A stretch of DNA of 64,000 nt from assembly GCA_963585895.1 (NCBI GenBank), contig OY757904.1, positions 155,029,919 through 155,093,918 on the forward strand. Reading direction: 5' to 3'. Each line of letters begins with the position of its first letter. Position 1 is the stretch's first letter. The translations under genes and the position numbers were made by a program. Shown here piece by piece: positions 21,075 to 31,395 of the stretch. The notes beneath the pieces were generated by a model that ran no database searches, was not told the DNA's origin, and saw nothing but the letters and a program-made list of their open reading frames with translations. The DNA is from Sepioteuthis lessoniana. Its lineage: Eukaryota > Mollusca > Cephalopoda > Myopsida > Loliginidae.

Positions 21075-21540
21075 TATAAACCTATCTCGGATTATTTTAT
21101 GCCAAGAGGTTAGGGAATCACATTCACATTTACATTCTTTTATAGTTGTTTCTTTAAAGAAATTTTTGCATGCAGTTATATGATATCAAATATTCCTATC
21201 AAATACTAATAATTACATGGTTTCAAGTGATGTCTATTTAATAATTGTCATTATTACTTGATTTCAAGTAAGTAATTATTATCCTAAGTAAACAATAATA
21301 GCTTCATGTAATAATTTTTAATAAAAATAATTCACAGTTATATGGCATCAATTATTCCTACTGAATAAGAATGATTCTAAAACAGACGTATTTAAACAAT
21401 AGATAGGACTCTAACAGGTACGAACCCTATTGATCTGAGTTGACCTAGGAGTGATGGCAATGAATAGGTGCTCCACACTCCGTAGATCCCTAGAACAGGA
21501 ACCTTGCAATCAGATAGAGTTTTGAAGAAGAAAAACAGTG
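21075..21540 (-). repeat. Family D type-2 copy, full structure in reverse
   Basis: Reading left to right: inverted tail remnants (TTTTATGCCAAGAGGTTAGG), inverted type-2 units (ATGGTTTCAAGTGATG, TGATTTCAAGTAAG, ATGGCATCAATTATTCC), then the inverted head from about 21400 (GATAGGACTCTAACAGGTA, GGAGTGATGGCAATGAA, CTAGAACAGGAACC). It shows that the type-2 body goes with the same head as type 1. Confidence 0.75.
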
Positions 21541-21544
21541 GGAA

Positions 21545-22070
21545 GGGGATAAGGGAGTTCTTACCTTTCCTTAGAGTTCAAGTTCAAAAGTGAACATGAC
21601 TGGAATTCGAACTCTTCTCCTGCCACGGAGACTACCCCCTGATAAGCTGGTGCTAGGGAGGGTATTTAGTTGTGTCTCAATTCATCAATGTGTACTATTA
21701 GCATTAGTATATTCAATGATACACTAACGTGGCAAATAAATGGAACTGATTTGGCTCCGGGGATTCTAACCAAAGGGTAATACCTCCATTATTACACCAA
21801 AAGGAAAGGTTCGGTTAATTTCAATGCCTATGTGTGAGTAGCCGCAGGGACCATAGCAATTTTGAAGCTTTGATTATGTCTAACTTATGATCCCCTTGGT
21901 TAAATTGACTATGTGTCACATAATACTCACAAGAGAATGAAGTCCCTTACTAAGTTTAGATAGGTTTGACACAAGGCAAAAAGTATGCAGCACCGAGAAA
22001 GAATCAAACCTAATCGTAATAATCTGCTGGCTAAGATTGTTGACCATTAAATCACAGGAATCCACTGAAG
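21545..22070 (-). mobile_element. Degenerate reverse SINE pieces (C-like and G-like heads)
   Basis: 21555-21635 has a SINE-C-like middle (TTCTTACCTTTCCTTAG, CATGACTGGAATTCGAACTC). 21725-21815 and 21985-22065 contain reverse tRNA-like heads (GGATTCTAACCAAAGGGTAA; AATCAAACCTAATCG with TTGACCATTAAATCA). Boundaries are unclear. Confidence 0.45.
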
Positions 22071-22112
22071 GAAATATAGTTAAATATTAACAAAAAAAAC
22101 TAAGAATATGTA

Positions 22113-23372
22113 CAAGGTGCATACGATAAGTTTCCAGACTTTTTTCATATGGGCATTTAAAATTGTCGTAGACTCTTGAAAATTCAGTACGTTATTGCTA
22201 TACATCTTATGAGATGACTGACCAATCCTTATGATTTCATCTTCAAATGAACACCTACAGCAGCAATTGGAATACACCCTACTAAAGCCTGATTGTCACA
22301 GCTGGTGAATTTTAAAAATGCAATCTGACACTTTAGAAGAACGATATGCAATAAAATTCTGTTTTAAACGTGGAAAAAATACCACAGAAACGAATGGAAT
22401 GCTTCAGACTACTTTTGGAGCATGTTGCATGAATCAAGCATCAGTTTTTGAGTGGCATAAGAGATTCAAGGAAGGCAGGGAGTTTGTGAGGGATGATGAG
22501 AGGTGTGGGAGTTGATTGGCCAAAGGGTTAGGGTTAGGGTTACTTCAAAGTAATCTCCTCCGGCTGCAATGCACTTGTTCGACCGTTCCAACAACTTCTT
22601 GAAGGCGCCATGTAATTACTTTTGTGTGAGTGTGTCAATGACCTTCGTTACAGCCTCTTTCATCTCCTTAATTGTCTCATAACGACAGCCTCTGAGCTTA
22701 GGGAATAACCAAAAGTCACAGGGACCAACGTCTGGACTATAGGGAGGCTAAGGAACTATCTTGATACCGATCCTGCTCAAATAGTCTGTGACAAGGATGG
22801 AGTTGAGGACTGGTGTATTGTCCTTCTGGAAATGCCACTGACCCGATTTGAAGAGTGCTGGCCTCTTCCGACGGAATCTCTTCCTGAACTCCCTTAAAAC
22901 CTCAACAGAGTAACCCTAACCCTAAGTCTTTGGCAAATCAACTCTGGTGTATTGACTTCCTTACTCCTCCCACACCTCTCATTATCCCTCACAGACTCCC
23001 TGCCTTCCTTGAATCTCTTACGCCTCTCAAAAGCTGATGCTTGATTCATGCAAGATGGTCCAAAAGCAGTCTGAAGCATTCCATTCGTTTCTGTGGTATT
23101 TTTTCCAAGTTTAAAACAGGACTTTATTGCATATCGTTCTTCTAAAGTGTCATCATGTCCAGATTGCATTTTTGAAATTCACCAGCTGTGACAATCAGGC
23201 TTTAGTAGGGTGTATTCCAATTATTGCTGTAGCTGTATATTTGAACCTGAAATCATAGAAATCGGTCAGTCATCTCATAAGATGTATAGCAATAACATAC
23301 TGAATTTTTAAGAGTCTACGACAATTATAAATGCCTAAACAAAAAGTCTGAAAACTTATTGAATCCATCACG
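22113..23372. mobile_element. Palindromic composite of two deleted mariners
   Basis: 22113-22552 is the 5' half of the deleted mariner on the plus strand (terminus CAAGGTGCATACGATAAG, MQSDTLEERYAIKFCFKRGK, VFEWHKRFKEGREF), ending at a TTAGGG-like run. 22553-23372 is a minus-strand copy from near its C-terminus (GCAATGCACTTGTTCGACC) back to a 5' terminus near 23372. Both outer ends are therefore 5' termini and no 3' terminus is present. TA lies immediately outside at 22111-22112 and 23373-23374. The outer arms (~430 bp) are inverted repeats. Transposase is broken in both halves. Confidence 0.88.
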
Positions 23373-23374
23373 TA

Positions 23375-23550
23375 ACTGTGTGCAAAAAATGCAAAAACAA
23401 TAAATGCAAAAAAAAAAAAAAAATTCTTTGAAAGAAGTACACATAAATATGTTAATATGAATAGTGAAAACAATTCCTAAACCTCAAAGCATAAAATATG
23501 CCCCGACTGGTTGACATGCCGTTAAACTTAATCAGTCGATCATGTATTAT
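23375..23550 (+). repeat. Family D type-2 tail
   Basis: AACTGTGTGCAAAAAATGCA is followed by a poly-A slip, ATAGTGAAAACAATTCC, AAAATATGCCCCGACTGGTTG and ACATGCCGTTAAACTTAATC. This is the type-2 tail variant with CGGTTGACATGCCGTTAAA-like text. Confidence 0.6.
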
Positions 23551-23554
23551 ATCA

Positions 23555-24050
23555 TCTTTTTTCTGCACCAATATATTTGGTCTGGAAATCTAATATAAGC
23601 ATATTTGCTTTTAGGTTTAGTCAATCTTCAAGAAATGAAAAAAAAAAAAAAAAAAAGAAAGAACAAAACAAAACAAATAAAAACAGACAAAAACAATTGT
23701 TAGCGACAATTCCAATACTGCCGTAGCGGCAATAATAAAAAAAATGTGAGGAGGTGCGGTATTGTGGAACGGATGGCATATTGAAGTAATCAGGGGAACG
23801 CTGATGTTTAATAACAAATTTCATTGACTCGTTTACCTGCTGACACGTGCGCATCTTGTTAGGTTTCATTTAACATTCTCATCTGTTTCACCTTAAACAT
23901 GACGTACGTCAAATCCAGGGGACAAAGGTAGGCAGATAGTTACAACGGTAATATACATATATCTATACATATCGTTAAGAACAAGAAAATCAATGAATAT
24001 ATTCCATTTATTCTTTTTTAGTCTATTTACAGACATAATTGATATGGTAT
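23555..24050. other. Unassigned stretch
   Basis: A poly-A run is at 23636-23656. No gene or named repeat is seen. Confidence 0.5.
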
Positions 24051-24126
24051 ATCTCTCTCTCACTATATATATAGACACACGCACGCACGCACGCACACGC
24101 ATATACTAACACACACATACTCATAC

Positions 24127-24161
<35 letters not shown>

Positions 24162-24475
24162 ACCACTGGCCAAAATATGGACACAACACTCTTAGAAAAC
24201 GTTTCTTCCAATATTTTTTATTCCATGAAAAATAAACTAAAAGTCAAATATGAGACAAACTGCATTTCCTTTAAAAAAGAAAATTTCTGACCTCATAGAA
24301 TTTAAATTGAATAAAATAATTTATTCCAACGTTTTTTTAATTCAAGGTAGAGAAAGATATAGGATCTATCACCGATATTAAGCACTTTATTCATAAACAT
24401 TTTAAACATAGCAAACTATATATACACACACACACACACACACATACACACACACATATATATATATATATATAT
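24050..24475. repeat. Microsatellites with intervening unassigned DNA
   Basis: (TC)n/(TA)n/(CACG)n at 24052-24165 and (CA)n then (TA)n at 24421-24475. The 250 bases between show nothing recognised. Confidence 0.8.
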
Positions 24476-24477
24476 TT

Positions 24478-24589
24478 TGAAGCCTTAGTCTAACGTAAAG
24501 TTGGACGGGTTTCGATTCCGGCTTCGAGCGTCCTGCGTGTCTAGCCACACTGAAGAGTTCTGATAGAACGAAACAGTCTGTCTGTGGAT

Positions 24590-24592
<3 letters not shown>
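24478..24592 (+). mobile_element. SINE-E fragment
   Basis: It contains B-box-like GGGTTTCGATTCC, then TCTAGCCACACTGAAGAGTT, GAACGAAACAGTCTGTCTGT and GGATGACTATATA. It is the sense-strand counterpart of 668-790 and is followed by (TA)n and (TG)n to 24650. Confidence 0.55.

Positions 24593-24650
<58 letters not shown>
24593..24650. repeat. (TA)n(TG)n microsatellite
   Basis: Compound dinucleotide run. Confidence 0.95.
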
Positions 24651-24653
<3 letters not shown>

Positions 24654-24716
24654 GCTGAGGTACCTGTCTACGCCGGGTAAGTGATCAAGACATCCATCGT
24701 AGCTGATAGAAAATAT

Positions 24717-24933
24717 AAAAATTTGAAAATATCTTTCCAAATTAGCTTGGTCAATTCATATCACCTGAAGAAGGAAGCTACTTACCAAATAACAGAAACT
24801 CACCAAAAAGTGAGCAGATAGAAAATGCTCCTTTTTACTTTTGCCATTCTCATTTCCACCGAGCAAAAATGAGAATAAAAAACAAAAATTTGAAAATATC
24901 TTTGTAAATTAGCTTGGTCAATTCATATCACCT
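24717..24933 (+). repeat. 50-nt direct repeat pair
   Basis: AAATTTGAAAATATCTTT, then AAATTAGCTTGGTCAATTCA and TATCACC occur at 24717-24766 and 24884-24933, 167 bp apart. Between them are two short inverted texts, TTGCCATTCTCATTT and AAAATGAGAATAAAA. Probably part of an unnamed repeat. Confidence 0.75.
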
Positions 24934-24975
24934 TAATGAGGTGTATACCTAATTTAGACAACAGAATTATGAGTG

Positions 24976-25020
24976 ATTATATATATATATATATTGTATG
25001 TGTGTGTGTGTGTGTGTGTG
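24976..25020. repeat. (TA)n(TG)n microsatellite
   Basis: TATATATA followed by GTGTGTGTGT. Confidence 0.92.
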
Positions 25021-25129
25021 ATGTACTTGTGAGTATGTATTTATGCTTTAGTTTTTGTAGTATGAGAATGTTGGGCAGGTTGGAACATGAAAAGCTAATC
25101 ATTTGCTGCGTGAATGTCGCTTGGTGATT

Positions 25130-25700
25130 CGGTCACCTCCATTGCATATTCAAAGTAGTGCTAGCAATGTGAATTTGCCTCCTTGTAAGAAGAAGAAGAA
25201 GAAAAAGTAGAGAAGAGGAAGAGGAGTAAGAAAGCGAGTAAGCCAAGGTCTCGTAAAGTCTCGTTAAGCGTTAAGGAAGTTTTCATCAGACAAACGTACG
25301 AGTAGTTGATGTGGTCAGTAAGCAAGAACAGCTTGCCGGTATTAAATCTCTATTCAGACGCAGACAGACAGTCAGACAGAAATTTAGCGGCAAATTCATG
25401 TCAGGAGAGAATAAGCAGCTTAGTTTAATCAATCTGAAAGATCAAAAAGAAAAGAGAAAGGATATAAAAAATAGAAAAGAAAAAAAAAAAAAAAGAAAAA
25501 ATAACCAAAAAACAAAAACTGCGGGGCGTTATTAAAACAAATAAATTGTATGTGAGTAGGTTGTTTTTATTAAAGGGCATTTGACATTGGATTGATAGAA
25601 AGCAGATACATCATAGTGTTCCACTGTAATTAAGCAAAGGTTATTTTAATATCCTTTACAGTGTTTGGATACGTGGATGGATAAAACTGGAGAAGGTATA
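25130..25700. other. Unassigned stretch with purine-rich runs
   Basis: GAAGAA/AGGAAG-rich text at 25185-25240 and A/G-rich text at 25435-25510. No gene is supported. Confidence 0.5.
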
Positions 25701-25702
25701 TA

Positions 25703-26454
25703 CGAGGGGCATACGATAAGTTTCCAGACTTTTTTCGTATGGGCATTTTTATTGATAGGAAATACATGCAACTCTAGTCCCCTTCGAAGCAATTTCCTCC
25801 GGTTGCAATGCACTTGTTGTATTGTTCCAACAATTTCTAGAAGGCCCCATGGAAGTCGTCTTTTATGAGCGTGTCAATGACCTTCGTCACACCCTTTTTC
25901 ATCTCCTCAATTGTCTCATAACGACAGCCTGTGAGCTTAGGGAATAAGCAAAAGTCACAGGAAGCAAGGTCTCCACTAGAGGAAGGGTGAGAAACTGTCT
26001 TGATATCCATCTTGGTCAAATAGTCTGTGATAAGGATGGAGTAACCCTAACCCTTAGCCTTTGGCAAATCAACTCTGGTGTATTAACTTTCTTACTCCTC
26101 CCACACCTCTCATCATCCTTAATAGACTCCTTGCCTTCCTTGAATCTCTTATGCCACACAAAAACTGATGCTCGATTCATGCAAGATTCTCCAAAAGCAG
26201 TCTGAAGCATTCCATACGTTTTTCTGGCATTTTCTCCAAGTTTCAAACCGAATTTTTGATATCGTTCTTTTAAAGTATCAGATTGCATTTTTGAAATTGA
26301 CCAGCTGTGACAATCAGGCTTTAAACCTGAAATCATAAGAATTGGTCTGTCATCTCATAAGATGTATAGCAAAAACACACTGAATTTTCAAGAGTCTATG
26401 TCAATTTTAAATGCCCATACGAAAAAAGTCTGGAAACTTATCGTATGCATCTCG
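25703..26454 (-). mobile_element. Mariner, internally deleted (copy 4), larger deletion
   Basis: Termini CGAGGGGCATACGATAAGTT (25703) and AACTTATCGTATGCATCTCG (26454) enclose 752 bp on the minus strand. TA is present at the left; the right flank is TT. The N-terminal part reads LKERYQKFGLKLGENARKTY and FVWHKRFKEGKESI. The junction (26041-26059, TAACCCTAACCC in this strand) then jumps to LTKMDIKTVSHP, so this copy lacks more of the centre than copies 1-3, including the HQDNAP-type second catalytic Asp. CRYETIEEMKKGVTKVIDTL survives at the C-terminal side. Confidence 0.9.
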
Positions 26455-26459
26455 TTTGA

Positions 26460-27330
26460 GGATGTAGCGTCATGTTTAATGGCACAGGAAAACGGATGTC
26501 GTTCGATTCTGACAAGTGCTACTTACGTTTTTTTCTTTTCTTATTACTAATTTTAGAAAAAAGCATGAATACTTTGCTAAGTTTGTGGAGATTAATAAAA
26601 ACAAAAATAAAATAAAATAAATTTAAAAGGTAGCGGTTTCCGGAAGTACTTGTCAGGAAGTATAGCAGAGCAAGCCCGAAGAAAGATCTTTCCCAGTGGT
26701 AAAAAGAACTTCTTCACTTAAGCTGTGGACCTCTCAAATTGTAAGGACGCTTTTTCTCTTGGCTGCTATTAGCGAACACATTTGCTGATCGGCTCTTGTG
26801 GTAAGACTGTGAGTCGTGTCTGCTGCAAGCAAGCCAACACCACTGAAACAAATACAACTAAAAACACATAGAGGACATAACCACCGATTTTGTACTTATC
26901 ACCCCCGAAAATGACTTATGTATTTCAATGAATTGTTTGGGAGATATGACTGTTTTCTAATAATCCAGGAAGGCATTTCCTCGCAACAGAATGGACATAT
27001 TTAACCCAAAAGTAAAGTTTGAATTGAAAGGTATCCTCCTCTCTTTTCTTCCTTCTTTCCATAATTCTTTGCAGCCTTCTACAGACAAAGAAGATGCTAA
27101 CAATTTGAATGGAGTCAGATACGCTAAATCCAAGGTACGTAAGCCCAAGATATACGAAACAACAAACAAAAACTAATTACCAACAACAAACCTTTTTAAG
27201 ACCTATAAATTCACCCCTGACTAAACATGATTGATATAAGAGTGACTAAATGATCTCTTCGGTCAAAGTATCTCGTAACTATTTTCTATCACTGGTCTAA
27301 CAACCAGGTTTGATCGTTGGGATAACAACT
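26460..27330. other. Unassigned stretch
   Basis: Moderately mixed composition and short frames on both strands without recognisable domains (for example 26991-27176 plus). No repeat is identified. Confidence 0.45.
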
Positions 27331-27364
27331 CAAGTAGCTTGTCTTGGGCCGGAAGAGCCTTTCG

Positions 27365-27600
27365 GAACCCACCCCTCTCCAGGTCAATAACGTATTTTGA
27401 AATCAGTTTCCCTTCTCCTAATCCGGTTGGCATACCAAAGTTAACGAGCACAGTCTATCCTACTATTTACTCATAGATAGAGCGAGAATCGGTGGATTCG
27501 TATCTTTACTAAGAGTATTAACGCTATATGATTCGTTCAAAATTCCATTTCGAGTCACCGAGTCCACTTTTAATGATTATAAAGGTTATGACAAAGCGCC
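27365..27600 (-). mobile_element. SINE-B, degenerate, reverse
   Basis: Order in reverse: CCCTTCTCCTAATCCGGTTG, CCTACTATTTACTCATAGAT, GGTGGATTCGTATCTTTACT and a head remnant with TCGAGTCACCGAGTCC. The 3' portion is weak. A C/A-rich low-complexity patch follows at 27610-27680. Confidence 0.7.
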
Positions 27601-27699
27601 CCCACTTACTCTTGACCCCCCCCCAAAAACAAAGCAACCCTCCCCCCAAAAAGCAAAAAATAAAACTAAAACAAAATCAAAACAAGATACTTGGAGATT

Positions 27700-27828
27700 G
27701 TTAACTAAGGATTATTATTAGTTACTTGAGACCATATAACTGTGTGCAAACAAATAACTATTATCAAATTAGTATTATATAGAATACTTGAAACCGTATA
27801 ACTGTGCGCAAATCATTTGTATAAACAC
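27700..27828 (+). repeat. Family D type-2 units
   Basis: Two tandem units: TTGAGACCATATAACTGTGT plus GCAAACAAATAACTATTATC, then TTGAAACCGTATAACTGTGC. The mos1-like mariner inserted directly after them. Confidence 0.75.
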
Positions 27829-28615
27829 ATCACTCAATAAGTCTCGGGCCTGACATATAGATGTCACTAATAAAATGATTTTTATAGAGTACTAACCTTC
27901 AAAGAGCACGTGTCAAAATTTGAGCCCAATTGAATTACAAATTAATTATTTAAGTGAAGCATCTGTTGCAAATTTTCGAAACAATGGAAAAATCCGAATT
28001 TCATGTATTGATAAAGCATTGCTTTTTGATGGAAGAAATACAGTTCAAGCAACGCAATGGTTTGATAAGTGTTATTCAGATTCAGCTCAGGTCTTAACAG
28101 CAGTTAAGAGGTTGTATGCAAACTTTAAACGCGGTCATACAGTCACAAATGATGCTAAACGCTCAGGTCGCCCGAATTCGGCAGTTGTCCCGGAAGACGT
28201 TTGAAGGAAGAACTCGACAAAAACGGCCACAAATAAAGAAGAAAAAAGTGCTCTTTAAACAAGACAATGTACCGTGTCACAAGTCAATCGCAACGATAGA
28301 AAAACTACATGAATTGCACTTCGAATTGCTTCTGCACCCATCCTATTCTCAAGATCTGGCCCCCACTGACTATTGGCTGTTTGCAGACCTCAAAAGAATG
28401 CTATAGGGAAAGAGATTTAGCTCTAATGCAGAAGTAATATTGGAAACTGGGGCGTATTTTGAGGCCAAAGACAAATCGTTCAACAAAAAGGCATCGACTT
28501 TTTAGAGAAGCGTTGGAATCAGTGTATCAGCCTAGAATGAGACTATGTTGATAAATAAAGTTGAATTTTGCCAAAAAGTTGTTTTATTGGTTAGGCCTCG
28601 GACTTATTGAGTGAT
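27829..28615 (+). mobile_element. mos1-like mariner, internally deleted
   Basis: Inverted termini ATCACTCAATAAGTCTCGGG (27829) and its complement ending at 28615 (GGACTTATTGAGTGAT). The N-terminal frame (27920-28204) has GRNTVQATQWFDKCYSDSAQ and KRSGRPNSAVVPED, the usual linker after the DNA-binding domain. The sequence then jumps to KKKVLFKQDNVPCHKS (second catalytic Asp), SQDLAPTDYWLFADLKRML (third Asp) and EKRWNQCISL to a stop near 28555. The first catalytic Asp region is deleted, plus a frameshift. This is a family separate from the one at 14747. Length ~787 bp, against ~1.3 kb for intact relatives. Confidence 0.88.
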
Positions 28616-28619
28616 ATAT

Positions 28620-28795
28620 TAGATCGGAGTTTTTGAAATCATATAACTGTTTGTAAAAACTCTTTCGAAACAACTGCACAAAAATGTAAATATAAACGTT
28701 CAATGAACGCGATTCCTTGATCTCTAGGTATTAAATAACCCTAGACGGGTTGACATACCGTTAAGAACAATAAATCAATCGATCATCAATTATCC
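28620..28795 (+). repeat. Family D type-2 unit and tail
   Basis: Continues the D copy interrupted by the mariner: TTGAAATCATATAACTGTTT, then TATTAAATAACCCTAGACGG, GTTGACATACCGTTAAGAAC and AATAAATCAATCGATC. Confidence 0.75.
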
Positions 28796-28849
28796 TAGCG
28801 TTTCTTCCAATTTTCAAAACAGTCTGAAGTATTTATATTTCGGGATTTG

Positions 28850-29130
28850 TTTGCTCACAGTTAAAAAGTTTCAGGTATTGCAATTTATTGTTTGCACACA
28901 GTTAAATGGTTTCAAGTATAATAAATGATTAAATAGTTCTATTTAATCCTAGCAGATACTATCACTCTGGGTCAGAGTGGCACTGGGTAATGACAAAGAA
29001 GAAGTACTCCAAATTACCCAGAGCTCGAGGACTAGAGCCTCAATATTAGATAGTTTAGAGCCATTTTTCTTTGAGAGGGTGTCTTACTCCTCAGAGATGA
29101 AGTCGGTGTATTCAACGGCCTCAGTCAACA
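28850..29130 (-). repeat. Family D type-2 copy, reverse
   Basis: Inverted units (TTTGCACACAGTTAAATGGT, TTTCAAGTATAATAAATG) run into the inverted head (CACTCTGGGTCAGAGTGGCA, TGTCTTACTCCTCAGAGATG, CGGCCTCAGTCAACAGGG). It faces the plus-strand D copy just before it, tail to tail. Confidence 0.78.
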
Positions 29131-29180
29131 GGGCTGGAATATTTTGAATTGAAAAAAAGACAAACACATAGCAGTGCATA

Positions 29181-29967
29181 CGAAGTCTGCCTGAAAAGTA
29201 ATAGGTCTGGGTGTACTGTGTGAGCTATGGGCGAAAGAGGGATAAGCGAATTGTGTTATCATCTAATCTGAGATCATGGGAGTATAAAACTGTAATCTCA
29301 GCAATCTGCAACTGTTGGATTTTTTCAAAAGATTTTATTTACATCGCATCTTTTTCAGGTCCTTCAGCTATGAGCACTGAGGAACGAGTAGACCCGAAAT
29401 ATTTGGTTCGGTTGGGGAAAACTCCTTCACAAGCTCTTGGAATGCTTCAGAAAACGTATTGAGATAACAGCATGTCGCGCGCACATGGTTTTGAGCGGCA
29501 CAAGAGTTTCAAAAAAGGTCTTGAGAAGGTGAAAGATGACTCTTGGAGAGAGTGGCCTTCAATTAGCAGGTTTGAGGTCATCGTCGAGTAAGGCAAGTTG
29601 TCGTCAGTTGATTATTAGAATGATCACAAGTCAGCTGGATATGTGCTGATCATTCGGCAGTTCGGAAAATCGTCATAATGGAACAATCTTCCTATTCACC
29701 TGATTTTGCTCAGTGGAACTTTTTCAATTTCTGAAGCTCAAGAGGATTATCAAGAGTACTCGTTTTGAGGCGATCAAGAGTGCCATAACGATGGAACTGT
29801 GAGGCATTCCAGAAGACTTCTTCTAGCAGTGCATAGAAGCGTATCAAAGAAGAATGGGAAAATACTTTAAAGGGGAATTGTTTAAAGGGGAAACTGTGTA
29901 GTTTATTGTCTGGAATTAAAATAAATTGTTTGTGACACCAGTCCCATTACTTTTCAGATACACTTCG
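29181..29967 (+). mobile_element. Third mariner type, decayed, TA target duplication
   Basis: TA at 29179-29180 and 29968-29969 flanks termini CGAAGTCTGCCTGAAAAGTA and TACTTTTCAGATACACTTCG. The N-terminal frame from 29371 reads STEERVDPKYLVRLGKTPSQ and ALGMLQKTY, then stops. FERHKSFKKGLEKVKDDSW-like text follows in the next frame. Later parts match a C-terminal region (SYSPDFAQWNFFNF-like, QECIEAYQRRMGKYFKGE-like). The catalytic centre is largely missing and stops are common. Confidence 0.88.
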
Positions 29968-29969
29968 TA

Positions 29970-30430
29970 GAAACGATCTCCCGCGTTGTGTAAACATTGG
30001 CTTGATAAGTAATGTTTTGTTTTCGAATATTTTTTACGTTTTTCATACGTGCTAGCGCATTCAGTAACTTAGATTGGTGTAAACAGTTTATTATTCCTTT
30101 GAGCGTAAATCATTGAATTTATTTCTAAACAGATGCGGATTTGATTAAAAACTCCTTTTGAATATGATTCAATGTTTAAGAAATGGATTTTGCAAGACTT
30201 GTTTTCCAATCGGGAAATTTGTCAGCAGGATTCTGAAAAAGAAAAATATGTTGATTTGAAAACAGAAAAAACCCCCGAATAAACAAACAAAAAACAAAAA
30301 CAGAAAAGGTGATATTTCTATCCATGATTTGTATGGCAAATAAAACTAATCAAAAATAGAGACAGATAAAAAAGTATTTTTCAGTTTTTGCTATTTCTAA
30401 AAACAAGTGTGTTTACTTTGAAACCTATAG
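29970..30430. other. Unassigned AT-rich stretch
   Basis: No recognisable feature. A-rich text lies near 30240-30310. Confidence 0.5.
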
Positions 30431-30432
30431 GG

Positions 30433-30660
30433 GGGTGTTCTCGTGGTGTAATGGTTAAAGTGATGGATTGCGGAATCGTAGTAAGCAAGTTCGAACTCCA
30501 GTCGTGTTATACGTTCACTTGGGAAAGGTATGAACCACCTTTATCCTCCCAGCTATGGGTTAAATATTACCATTTACTGTTCTTCTAGGAGAATTGTTTT
30601 AGGCATTAAATAACCTGCAAAGGTTGATATGACATTAAACAAAGAAACCTAACCAATTTG
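30433..30660 (+). mobile_element. SINE-C, full length
   Basis: A box in CTCGTGGTGTAATGGTTAAA, B box GCAAGTTCGAACTCC, core CTTGGGAAAGGTATGAACCA, CTCCCAGCTATGGGTTAAAT, and tail GGCATTAAATAACCTGCAAA then GGTTGATATGACATTAAAC plus AAAGAAACC. The start at about 30433 is chosen from alignment with 44762. Confidence 0.9.
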
Positions 30661-30661
30661 A

Positions 30662-31005
30662 AACCTGTAGATGTATTTATCCCTATCGTCAGAGCTTAGA
30701 ATGCATTGGCTGTATTCTCTGTAGAGGTAATGACTTCCCACTAAAAAGGGTTTCCTGGGTATAACACTAATTTATATCTGTTTGAAAATTATTTGTATTT
30801 GATAGGAATACTTGATATCATAGAACTGTGCAAATTATTTGTATTAGGAATAGATATTTGTTTACTAAGAATTATTATTCGTGGCATGAAACCATATAAC
30901 TATGTGCAAACAAATGATCATTATTATTAAATAGAAATAATTACTTTGAAACATCTATAAACTATTAGTATTAGTAATATTTGAAACAATAAAATGTAGG
31001 CAAAC
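30662..31005 (+). repeat. Family D, shortened head and type-2 units
   Basis: GTCAGAGCTTAGAATGCATT and TCTCTGTAGAGGTAATGAC form a degraded head. Type-2 units with ATTTGATAGGAATACTTGAT and ACCATATAACTATGTGCAAA follow. Confidence 0.65.
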
Positions 31006-31069
31006 TAAGGTTTACAGAGAAATTTATAAAAAGGACATTTACATAGGTTCATTAAGAAATTGTTAACCC

Positions 31070-31395
31070 TGGAGATAGGGCTTATAATTCGGAGACATTA
31101 TGACCTGCATATGGATAAGACCCCCTCACCCAAAAATGTCCTGGGTATGACAATGAACGGTATCTTGTGGTGAGGTTCAAGTTCTTGGGCTTTGGGGAGT
31201 CTGGAGTACCTAGTCGCGCTATTATGCTCACTTTCGGACTAATGCCCTTGAGAAAGGAATGAACCCCCTTATTCCCCTTGATGAGTTAAATAGTACCACA
31301 ACTGTTCTTCTAGAAGAATGGCTTTGGCATTAAATAACCCACGAAGGTTGATATGCCATTAAACAAAGAAACCAAACCATAACATAACTCCCGCC
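31070..31395 (+). mobile_element. Family D head piece followed by SINE-C body and tail
   Basis: 31105-31210 carries AATGTCCTGGGTATGACAAT and GTGGTGAGGTTCAAGTTC (D head). It passes directly at about 31211 into SINE-C (GTCGCGCTATTATGCTCACT, CCCTTGAGAAAGGAATGAAC, tail GGTTGATATGCCATTAAACA ending 31390). The C head is missing. The D copy's remaining body is also missing, so either recombination or a truncated insertion joined them. Confidence 0.75.
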
